A stretch of 36,543 nucleotides of DNA from Bifidobacteriaceae bacterium. GTDB taxonomy: Bacteria > Actinomycetota > Actinomycetes > Actinomycetales > Bifidobacteriaceae. Under the pieces are notes generated by a model. The model was given only the letters and a program-made list of their open reading frames with translations, had not been told where the DNA came from and searched no databases. The DNA lies in the NCBI GenBank assembly GCA_029227215.1, contig JAQXZM010000115.1:1-36543 (forward strand). Reading direction: 5' to 3'. Below are positions 18,790 to 29,640 of this stretch, one piece after another (the first letter of the stretch is position 1; every line of letters starts with the position of its first letter). Position numbers and translations under genes: made by a program.

Positions 18790-20304
18790 ATGAGCACACA
18801 GGCTCTTATCTGGGTCATTGTGGCGGTCGTCGTGATTGCGGCGATCGTGTGCCTGATTGTTTGGGCTTCCAATAGATCGAAGAAGGCGCAGCAACCGAAG
18901 GCGCAGGAATCCGCGCAGCAAGCAGCGCAGAAACCGGCATCGAAGTCGGCGGCGCAGTCGGCGGCGAGCGCTGTGGAGACTGCGACGGCGCGGAACGTGA
19001 CGCAGCGTGCGAAGGAATCCGCTGGTCAGGCTGCTGAAGGTGCTGCGGCTGCCGAGGGTGGGAAGGCCGTGGAATCCGCGGAATTTGCCCAGACTGCTTC
19101 GGCTGCGCCACCGCAGGAATCTGGCGAACAATCCGCCACGGCGGCCGCTGAATCTCAGGAAGCGGCGGGTCGGGCAACCTCTCAATCGGCAACCTCTCAA
19201 TCGGCGACCGAGGGGTCGGCTGAGGAGCCAGCCAAGGAATCGACGGCAGAACCGGTTCAGGGACCCGCGGAAGAACCCGCGGCTGCGGAGACAGTCGCCG
19301 AGGAAACGGCTGCCGAAGGATCCGCCGAAGGATCCGCTACGGAAGAATCCGCTATGGAAGAATCAGCGCGTCCGGAGGGCAAGGAATCCCGCCTCACCCG
19401 TTTGCGCGCGCGGCTTTCCAAGAGCGCGAATCCGTTCGGCAAGGCGCTGTTCACCATCCTCACGAAAGACAACCTCTCGGAAGCCGACTGGGAAGACATT
19501 GAAGACACGCTGATTCTGGCGGATGTGGGTGCGGAAACGTCGGCGCAGATCGTCGACGACCTGCGCGCTGACGCTCGCGTGCATTCCAACAAGAACGCCG
19601 CCGAGGTGCGCGCCACGCTGCGTCGCATGCTGCTCGAGCAAGTGGGCGAAGACGCCGATCGCAGCCTTGCCGCCGAGCGGCCGGATGCGCACAAGCCGTC
19701 CGTCATCATCATGGTGGGCGTCAATGGCACTGGCAAGACCACCACGGCGGGCAAGCTCGCCCGACTCTTTGTGGCGGAGGGGAAGTCCGTGGTGCTCGGC
19801 GCCGCCGACACGTTCCGCGCTGCTGCAGCCGATCAGCTTGAGACCTGGGGCAGCCACGTGGGCGTGCCCGTGGTGCGCGCCGACCATGACGGTGCCGATC
19901 CGGCGTCCGTGGCGTTCGACGCGGCGCAGAAAGCGATCGAGGTCGATGCCGACGTGCTCATCATTGATACCGCAGGCCGCCTGCAAAACAAGGCGAACCT
20001 GATGGACGAGCTGGGCAAGATCCGCCGCGTGGTCGAGAAGAAGCTGCCGGTAGACGAAGTGCTGCTCGTGCTCGACGCCACTACCGGCCAGAACGGCATG
20101 GTGCAGGCGCGCGTGTTCTCCGAGGCGATCGGCGTGACCGGCGTGGCGCTCACGAAGCTCGATGGCTCCGCGAAGGGCGGCATCGTGATCTGCGTGCAGA
20201 AGGAGCTCGGCGTGCCGGTCAAGCTCGTGGGCCTGGGCGAAGGGCCCGACGACCTCGCGCCATTCGACCCCGCCGGCTTCGTGGACGGCATCCTCGGCGA
20301 CTAG
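18790..20304 (+). CDS. ftsY: Signal recognition particle receptor FtsY
   Basis: GVNGTGKTTTAGKLARLF, DTFRAAAADQLETW, DTAGRLQNKANLMDELGKI, TKLDGSAKGG, GLGEGPDDLAPFDPAGFVDGIL; N-terminal TM and Ala/Glu-rich A domain. Confidence 0.96.
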   Translation: MSTQALIWVIVAVVVIAAIVCLIVWASNRSKKAQQPKAQESAQQAAQKPASKSAAQSAASAVETATARNVTQRAKESAGQAAEGAAAAEGGKAVESAEFAQTASAAPPQESGEQSATAAAESQEAAGRATSQSATSQSATEGSAEEPAKESTAEPVQGPAEEPAAAETVAEETAAEGSAEGSATEESAMEESARPEGKESRLTRLRARLSKSANPFGKALFTILTKDNLSEADWEDIEDTLILADVGAETSAQIVDDLRADARVHSNKNAAEVRATLRRMLLEQVGEDADRSLAAERPDAHKPSVIIMVGVNGTGKTTTAGKLARLFVAEGKSVVLGAADTFRAAAADQLETWGSHVGVPVVRADHDGADPASVAFDAAQKAIEVDADVLIIDTAGRLQNKANLMDELGKIRRVVEKKLPVDEVLLVLDATTGQNGMVQARVFSEAIGVTGVALTKLDGSAKGGIVICVQKELGVPVKLVGLGEGPDDLAPFDPAGFVDGILGD

Positions 20305-20466
20305 CCGGCGGTGCTGGGCGGCGCCGGAGCGGGCGGAGCCGGCGGGGCTCGGGTGGTGCCGGGCGGTGCCGGCGGGGCTCGGGCGGTGCCGGCGGTTGGC
20401 ACTGGCGGCGGATGCTGCTGAGCACGGCTGAGCGTGACCGATTGGTGGCCGTGCGATTGATTCCAA

Positions 20467-20508
20467 GCGCCTCGGTGTGAGCGATGGCCCACACCGAGGC
20501 GCTTTCTT
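20467..20508 (+). terminator. ftsY intrinsic terminator; first member of hairpin array A1
   Basis: GCGCCTCGGTGTG-AGCGATGGC-CCACACCGAGGCGC then TTTCTTGTT. Confidence 0.8.
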
Positions 20509-21504
20509 GTTCCCGACTCTTGTTCCCGGTGGCCGCGAAACCACCTTCGGTGCGAACCTCCGCTCGCACCAAAGGGTGATTCCGCTGGCGGAATCACCGC
20601 AGACTGGCGGCGGTCATGCCTCGGTGTGAGCGCCCGCTCGCACTCAGGCCCGGAATCTGTCCTCCCAGCCCCATCGCCGGTCGGGAATCGGCTTGGGTGC
20701 GAGCTGCCGCTCGCACATTGCAAGCCTCGCCAGGCAGAGCGGGGAGCCGATCCCAGCAATCAGGCCGCTCTCTCAGGGTGCAACGATCTGGACAGCCGCA
20801 ATGTGCCAGCCGCTGCTCGCACATTCCCCGCCGGCACCGGAAAAGTGTGAGCTGTCACTCGCACTTAGGCGTGGAATCCGGCTTCCCGGCTCCGCCGTCG
20901 GATGGGAGCCGCCTCTGGGTGTGGGCCGCCGCTCGCACCGAAGGGTGATTTCGCCGGCGAATCACCGCAGACTGGTGGCGGCCATGCCTTGGTGTGAGTC
21001 GTCGCTCGCACCGAACACTAGATTTTGGTAGCGGATCCTCAATCTGCTTGCAAATTAGCCTTTGGTGTGAGCGTCCACTCACACCCAAGCGGGGATTCCT
21101 GTTTGATTGCCTCAATCAACCCGCTCAATCGCCTTGGGCGTGAGTCGCCGCTCGCACCCAAGGCGTGGAATCCGGCTTCTCGACCCCGCCGCCGGCCGGA
21201 AATCGCCTTGGGTATGAGCCGCTGCTCGCACATTGCGGTTTCGGGACCTCTTCGGTCGCAAAAATGCCAGTGGCCGCTCGCACATTGCAAGCCTCGCCAG
21301 ACAGGGCGAGGAGCCGATCCCAGCAATCAGGCCGCTCTCCCATGGTGCAACGACCCGGGCGGCCGGAATGTGCCAGCCGCCGCTCGCACATCCCCTGCCG
21401 GCACCGGAAAAGTGTGAGCTGCCACTCGCACTTAGGCGTGGAATCCGGCTTCGTGACCCTGGCACTGGCCGGGAATTGCCTTGGGTGTGAGCCGTTACTT
21501 GCAC
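20467..21504. repeat. Family A hairpin array A1 (about 15 hairpins between ftsY and amtB)
   Basis: Cores GTGYGAGY-N4-GCTCGCAC; starts at about 20475, 20550, 20624, 20697, 20803, 20845, 20919, 20992, 21065, 21138, 21212, 21264, 21370, 21412, 21485. Confidence 0.9.
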
Positions 21505-21584
21505 ATTGCGGCAGAATTGCCCCCGCTGCCTTGCGCCCGCGCCCGCCCCCATACTCCGCCGCATGTTTCGAAATCGCAACGGGC

Positions 21585-21600
21585 GTAACCCTCGCGTTAC
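21585..21600. promoter_or_regulatory. GlnR-box-like site upstream of amtB
   Basis: GTAAC-CCTCGC-GTTAC (half-sites 6 nt apart). Confidence 0.4.
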
Positions 21601-21746
21601 ATAACGAACTTTTTGGGGAAACGCTCCCTGCGCAAGATGAATCCGTTGTGTAAAGCCGGTGGCGGACGTGCGCGGCACGCGCGATTGCGCGACACGCACG
21701 GATTGCGTAACCGCCGCCGGGCGAAGCATGAGAGGAAGGAGCTCTT

Positions 21747-23373
<1,627 letters not shown>

Positions 23374-23688
23374 CGGGCGGCGGCCGGCTTCGGCGGGGCG
23401 GGGCTCGGTTGGCGGGGCCCGCGGCGGCCGCGAGGCGGCAGTCAGGTGGCCGACAGGTGGCTGTGACAGTTCTCGTCAGTTGTATGTGCCGGCAACCGGC
23501 GGTTCTGGCGGTAATCCGCTAGGGGTCGCTGGTCGTCCGGCCCGGCCGGGACTGTCTGCCAGATTTGGCAAGCCGCTCGGCTGCTTCGCCAATTATTAGA
23601 CGTGACGGGCGTGGCGTTGATTTCCTCCTTCGTTCACGCTATCGTCCGCCGCCTCGACGCCGTTTCTTTCGTCCGACGTCGATTTCTG

Positions 23689-23724
23689 AGGCTCCCGTGA
23701 GCGCAACACGGGAGCCTTTCTTTA
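23689..23724 (+). terminator. Rho-independent terminator downstream of glnK
   Basis: AGGCTCCCGT-GAGCGCAAC-ACGGGAGCCT then TTCTTT. Confidence 0.8.
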
Positions 23725-23782
23725 TGCGCGGGGGCGGTTGCTCGTGGAGTGGTGGGCGGTGGGATGGAGGCGGATGAGCTGG

Positions 23783-25698
23783 AAAGTGTGCGCGGCGGCG
23801 CGCACTTTGTGGGCTCGGGAGTGCGGCTGCCTGGAAAGTGTGCGCGTGGGCGCACACATTTGCGAGTGCGCGGTTGTTGCAGATTGGGAGAGCGGCTTGA
23901 TTGCTGGGGTTGACTGTTTGGCGGCGGCGTCTTGCCGTGGAAAGTGTGCGTGATGGCTGGCACTTTGTGGGCTCGGGAGTGCGGTTACCTGGAAAGTGTG
24001 TGCGTTGGCGCGCATTTTTCCGGGATTGGCGCGCTCCCGTCTGGAGAGTGTGTGTGGCGGCGCGCACTTTGACAGTGGGAGAGCAGCGACATCTGTTTGG
24101 TGTGCGTGACGGCGCACACCGAGGGGTGGTGATGTGGGTCGGCGGTGGCAAAGGTGTCGGATCTCGCCTTGGGTGTGAGTGGGCGCTCGCACCGAGGATG
24201 GTTTCCTGATCGATTGGGTTCTCCGGGCCGGTGGATTTGGTCTTGGGTGTGAGTGGTCGCTCGCACTGGAGGTGGCTTTGGTGGGGTGATTGCGGATGTG
24301 GCGCGCAGATTCGGCATTGAGTGTGAGTGGGCACTCGCACTGAGGATGGCTTCCGGGTTGGTTAGGTCCTCCGGGGCTGTGGGCTTGTGGTTTGGTGTGA
24401 GCGGTGGCTCGCACTGAGGCGTGGTGTGCGGCCTGATTGAGGGGGCGGAGCCTGGTTTCTTGCCCTAAGTGTGAGCGGCGGGTCGCACTGAAGGCGGTTT
24501 CCAGGTCGGTTGGGTCTTCCGGGGTGGAGGGTTTGCGGTTCGGCGTGAGTGGTCGCTCGCACTCAGGGGAAGGTTGGCGGGGTGATTGCGGGTGTGGCGC
24601 GGGAACTCGGCGTTGGGTGTGAGTGGGCGCTCGCACGTTGGCGGCGGGAAGGCTGTCGCCGTCGGAATGTGTGAGTGGGTGCTCACACTTTGGCCGGTTT
24701 CCGGCTGGTGGAGGGGTCGGGAGGCTGGATTCCAGGGCTGAGTGCGAGTGGCGGCTCGCACTCAAGATGGTTTTCAAACGGCAGGAGGGCTTCAAGGCTG
24801 GATTCCAGGGCTGAGTGTGAGCGGTGGGTCACACTGAGACTGGTTTCCCGGCCGGTGAAGGTGCCGGGAGGTCAGGTTCCCGGTCTGGGTGCGAGCGGCG
24901 GCTCACACCCAAGCCAATTCCCCGGTTTGCAGAGGCGCCGTGAGACCAGAATCCTGCCTTCGGTGCGAGCGGTGGCTCGCGCTTAGGCGGGTTGTGGAGG
25001 TCTGTCGGGCTGCAGGTCGGTGGATTCCGGGCTTGGGCGTGAGTGGCGGCTCGCATCGAGCGGTGGCTGGGCGGCTTAGTGGGGTCGTGGATGGTGGTTG
25101 GTCGGCTTAGGTGTGAGTGGTGGCTCGCACTTAGGCGGGTTTCTGGCTGGTGGAGGGTCCACAGGGCCGGATTCCAGGGTAAGTGTGAGTGCGAGCTCAC
25201 ACTCGTATGGTGCCGGTGAGAAATGTGTGATTGGTGACTCGCACTTTGCGTTGCCGGGGTTGTTGCGTTGCGGGAGGGTGGCTTGATTGCTGGGGTCGGT
25301 TTCTTGGGGTGGGCGGTGGCTGCGGCAATGTGCGAGTGGTGGCTCGCACTTTGGCGATGGGAAGGCTGGTGTCGTCGGAATGTGTGAGCGGGCGCTCGCA
25401 CCGAGGCGCGGAATCCGGCCTGATTGAGGGGGGGCGGAGCCTGGTTTCTTGCCTTAAGTGTGAGTGGGCGCTCGCACTTAGGCCGTTTCCCGGCTGGTGG
25501 AGGGTCTGCGGGGCCGGATCCCCGGGTTAAGTGTGAGTGACGGCTCGCGCTTGAGGGAGATTCACAGCTGGATTGAGGTCGGGACGCTGAAGGAGGGGGT
25601 TAAGTGTGAGTGACGGCTCTCACCCAAGGGAAGTTTGGCGGGGTGATTGCGGGTGTGACGCGGGAACTGGTCCCAGGGTGTGAGCGGCGGCTCGCACC
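23783..25698. repeat. Family A hairpin array A2 (about 28 hairpins between glnK and glnD), spacers inverted relative to A1
   Basis: Cores at about 23785, 23838, 23943, 23995, 24047, 24100, 24173, 24247, 24321, 24395, 24469, 24543, 24617, 24669, 24742, 24815, 24889, 24963, 25037, 25111, 25183, 25225, 25330, 25382, 25458, 25531, 25604, 25679. Confidence 0.92.
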
Positions 25699-25860
25699 GA
25701 GGGAGGTGCGCGGGCCGCCGCTCTGATGGGGCGCCAACCGCAGATTGATTGCGAGATTCGTGGTGTTCGTTACGCAATGGTTCGATAACGGTTGCGATAA
25801 TGGGCTGTAGAACGAGAATGTGGGCGGCACATTGCGGGCGGCACGGTTCAATCGGGAAAC

Positions 25861-25927
25861 GGGCAATCCGGCAATCCGGCAATCCGGCAACCAGGAGAAT
25901 CCGGCAACCAGGCAATCCGGCAACCAG
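25861..25927. repeat. 8 bp tandem repeat (GGCAATCC/GGCAACCA) upstream of glnD
   Basis: ggcaatcc ggcaatcc ggcaatcc ggcaacca ggagaatcc ggcaacca ggcaatcc ggcaacca. Confidence 0.9.
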
Positions 25928-25976
25928 GCTCCTCAACGCCAGATGCCAGCCGCCGCCCGCGGAGAGAGAGGTCACG

Positions 25977-27815
25977 ATGGCAAGCGCGGTGGACGGACTG
26001 AAGGATTCGCTGCTCGCGATGAGCGGCCTCGATGCGGACGGCGTGTATCGCGACGGCGCCGCCAAGCGCGAGAAGCGCACGCAGCTCGTGCTCGCCGCAT
26101 TGCGCCGCTTGTGGGACGAGGCGATGGAACAAACCGCCGCGGCGGCCGCCGATCGGGGCGAGGGTTGGGAGCGCCCGCGCGGCATCGGGCTCGCGGCGGT
26201 CGGCTCGCTCGCCCGGCATCAATTGGGGCCGTGCTCGGACCTTGACCTTGTGGTCATGTACGACCCGCACGAGGTGGACGAGGCGCTTGTGACCGCCGTC
26301 GCCGACCACCTGTGGTACCCGCTGTGGGATTCCGGCCTGGACCTCGACCATTCCGTGCGCACGCGTCAGCAGTGCGAGGCGGTCACGGATTCCGACCTGC
26401 CCGCCGCGATGGGCTGGCTCGACGTGCTGCCGGTGGCGGGCGACGAGCAGGTGGTGCAGGAGACCGCCGAATCCATCTTGCAGCGCTGGCGCAAGGCGGC
26501 GGTCAAGCGCCTGTCGGAACTGGAGGAATCCGCGGACGAGCGCGCCGAGCGCTTCGGCAACCTCGCCTACCTCAATCAGCCGGACGTGAAGCAGGCGCGC
26601 GGCGGTCTGCGTGACTCGGTGCTTGTCTCCGGCCTGGTGGCGTCGTGGCTCGCCGACCGGCCGCACGAGGGGGAGTACCGCGAATGCGTGGAGGGGCTGC
26701 TTGATGTGCGCGATTGCATCCAGCTCGTCTCTCGCCACGACACCGACCTGCTGTTGGGCGACTTCCAGCCGCGCGTGGCGGAGATGATGGGCCTCGCCGA
26801 CCCGACGTTGGAGCCAGACGTCCGCGAGGCGCAGAGCATCGAGATGCTGCAGACGCGCCTGGCGCATTTCGGCAGGCACATCGCGTTCGCGCTCGATTCC
26901 ACGATGTCGCACGCCAAGCACACGGTCACGCATTCGCACAAGCGTTTCGCGTTCTTCCAAGGCAAGCGCGCCAAGCCGAAGTTCAAGATCCTGCTGCCCG
27001 ACACCGCCGAGCTCGAGGGCGAAGTGGTGCTCGCGCCGGGCGTGAAGCCAGCGGAATCCCGCAATCTGGAACTGCGCGTGGCCGTCGCTGCTGCGGAGAA
27101 CGGTTTGCAGATCGGACCATCCACGCTGCTGCAGCTGCGGCAATGCCCGGTGAGCGCTCGCGATTGGGACGACGAGGCGCGCGGGCTGTTCCTGCGGCTG
27201 CTTGCGAGCGGCGACCGGCTGCCGGACCTGTGGGAAAGCCTTGATTACGTGGGCGTGCCCGGCAGGTGGATGCCGGAGTGGCTGGGCGTGCGCAACAGGC
27301 CGAGCGCGTCAGCGATACATCGTTATACCATCGACCGGCACATGGTCGAGACCACATCGCGCATCCCCACGGTTTCGCCACAAGGGGAGGAGTATGACGA
27401 GCGGCACCGTTCCACGCTGTTGCTGGCCGCGATTTTGCACGACATCGGCAAGCGTCCGGGTGTGACCGACCACGCCGCCGAGGGTGTCAAGCACGCCGGC
27501 GCGGTGCTGGAGCGCTGGGGGTATGACGAGGACGTGCGGCGCATGGCGCTCGTGCTGATCCGGGAGCATCTGACGCTGTCGCGGTATGCGATGAAGCGCA
27601 GCCCCGACGATGAAGCGGCGGCGAACGAGCTCGCCGATGCCGTGGGGCGCGATGCGGTGATGCTCGACATGCTGTTTGACCTGACGCGGGCGGATTCCTC
27701 GTCGCTCGGTGCCACGAGCGGCGAGCTCATCTCGAAGCAGCAGGGCTGGAGCGAGTGGCGCGCCAAGCTCGTGGGCGCGATGTACCGCGCCGCCCGCGCG
27801 CATTGCCGCGGCTGA
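25977..27815 (+). CDS. glnD: [Protein-PII] nucleotidyltransferase GlnD, short form ending after the HD domain
   Basis: GLAAVGSLARHQLGPCSDLDLVVMYDP nucleotidyltransferase motif, VKQARGGLRDS, LLAAILHDIGKRPG HD motif; about 612 aa. Confidence 0.9.
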   Translation: MASAVDGLKDSLLAMSGLDADGVYRDGAAKREKRTQLVLAALRRLWDEAMEQTAAAAADRGEGWERPRGIGLAAVGSLARHQLGPCSDLDLVVMYDPHEVDEALVTAVADHLWYPLWDSGLDLDHSVRTRQQCEAVTDSDLPAAMGWLDVLPVAGDEQVVQETAESILQRWRKAAVKRLSELEESADERAERFGNLAYLNQPDVKQARGGLRDSVLVSGLVASWLADRPHEGEYRECVEGLLDVRDCIQLVSRHDTDLLLGDFQPRVAEMMGLADPTLEPDVREAQSIEMLQTRLAHFGRHIAFALDSTMSHAKHTVTHSHKRFAFFQGKRAKPKFKILLPDTAELEGEVVLAPGVKPAESRNLELRVAVAAAENGLQIGPSTLLQLRQCPVSARDWDDEARGLFLRLLASGDRLPDLWESLDYVGVPGRWMPEWLGVRNRPSASAIHRYTIDRHMVETTSRIPTVSPQGEEYDERHRSTLLLAAILHDIGKRPGVTDHAAEGVKHAGAVLERWGYDEDVRRMALVLIREHLTLSRYAMKRSPDDEAAANELADAVGRDAVMLDMLFDLTRADSSSLGATSGELISKQQGWSEWRAKLVGAMYRAARAHCRG

Positions 27816-28054
27816 GCGGCGCGGCGGCGTTGGCGGCGTTGGCGGCGGACATGGGCTGTCTGACTGGCTTCCGAATTGCCGTGCCGATTTGGCCTGTTCC
27901 GCAGGCTTAATTGATACTTGAGCAGGGCCGAATCGGCGCGGTGAGTCTTGCGGGTGGGGCGGCGGAATTTTCGGTATCATGATTTCGAGTTGTTTCTGCG
28001 GAGTGATGGTTGCGCGGAGAGTCCATTGAGACGGAGCTGCCGAAAGGAAGGATC

Positions 28055-29616
28055 ATGGCTGATTCGGATTCCTCTACTTCGTGGTCTGCGGGCGAATCAG
28101 ATGCGAGCAGATCAGATGCGGGCGAGCCGGACGCGGGTGCATCGGGCGCGGCAGGCGCAACAGATGAATGGGGCGTGCCGATTGATCCTGATGTGAACGT
28201 CGCGCCTGGCGACGGTTCGCAATCCGCGTACAACGTGGCCTATGGCCAGCATTCGCAGTCGATTTACCGTTGGCGGACCGCGAAATCCGCTTCACAATCG
28301 AGCATCTCGCGATCTGACACTCCGCAAGCGAGCACGCAGCCTGAGGCATCTCATATGCCGGCAGCCCCGAGCGAAACGGCCTGGAATCAGTCTGCGCCGG
28401 CGCAATCGGCATGGAACCAGCCCGCGCAGTCCGGATTCGCGCCGTTCGATGCGCACGCGGCAAGCACGGCGCCGTTTGGTGCATCGGCGTGCGCATCGCA
28501 ACCGTTTGAGCCGGCGCAGCCCGGCGCTATGCAGCCTGGTGCTATGCAGCCCAGCCCAGTGCGGCGCAATTCAATGCAGCAGGGCCCGATGCAACCCGGA
28601 GCGTCGCCTTTCGGCGCCGGTACGCAAACCCCTGGTTCGGCACCGTTCGGCGCAGGGCAATCACCGCAGTCAGAATCCGCACCGTTCCAGCCTGCAGCGC
28701 AGCAATCGGTACCGTTCCAATCGGCGCAACCTCAGCCGACCTATTCGCAGGCTGCACCACCTCGGGCCGTGCCGCCGCAGTCCTTTCCGCGGGCTGCGCA
28801 GCCGCAGCCCGTGCAGCCGCAAACCATGCAGCCGCAAACCATGCCGCCGCGGTCGCCATTCCCGCAAGCCGCGCCGATGGGATTCCCGCAGGGCGGGGAT
28901 GCGCCGACCGGGCACCCGTGGGGCGAGCATGAGCTGCCTGCACGGGTGCGGGCCGAGTACCAGCAGTACGCCGAACCAAGCGTCATGCAGCCGCGTGGCA
29001 CACAGCACTCGCAGCGATTCGCCCAGCGGCTCGATGGGCTGGCGGGCGATCAGACCTCGGGCGGCCAGACCGCTGGCGATCAGACTGCTTGCGATCAGAC
29101 GGATGCCGCGCAATCTGGCTCTTGGCAGCCCAGCGGTCCACAGCCCAGTGCTCCGCAACTGGGCAGTCAGCAATCAGGTTTCCAGCAATCGGGTTTCCAG
29201 CAATCGGGTCCCCAACAATCGGGTTTCCAGAAACTAGATCTCCAGCAGTCACCCCTGCCGCAACAATCATTCATTCAGCAGCCCTACGGCTTCCCCGCAC
29301 CGGGCTTCAGGCAACAGCAGCCGCCGCGCAGCCCCAGCAGCTCCCGCCCCGGCCCGCGCAGCAGCCGGACGATGACGAGAATCGATCGAAGAAATCCAAG
29401 AAGGTGGCGGGCTTGCTGGGCATGCTCCTGCCGTGGTTCGGCGCGCACAATTTCTATCTGGGGTTCACCGCCAAGGCGGTGCTGCAGATGCTCCTGTGCC
29501 TGCTCACGTTCGGGTTCGCCGGCATCTGGGGATTCGCCGAGGGCTTCATCATCATCTGCTCGGCAACCGGCAGCAAGTGGCATCGCGACGCTCTCGGTCG
29601 CGAACTGCGCGATTAG
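28055..29616 (+). pseudogene. Gln/Pro-rich TM2-domain membrane protein interrupted by an apparent frameshift near 29321-29330
   Basis: N-terminal part MADSDSSTSW... in frame of ORF 28010..29866; TM2 domain SKKVAGLLGMLLPWFGAHNFYLGFTAKAVLQMLLCLLTFGFAGIWGFAEGFIII in frame of ORF 29089..29616, ending at 29616. Confidence 0.7.
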
Positions 29617-29640
29617 CGGTGGGCCTACATGTCTGCAGCC

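Noticed and set aside
23639-25530. Long ORFs across array A2 (e.g. 23722..24795 -, 24829..25401 -) and A1 (21112..21729 -)
   Set aside because: The same DNA repeat is translated in successive frames within one ORF (CERPLTP, VRAATHTQ, SASDHSH) because the about 74 bp period is not a multiple of 3; they are by-products of GC-rich repeats.
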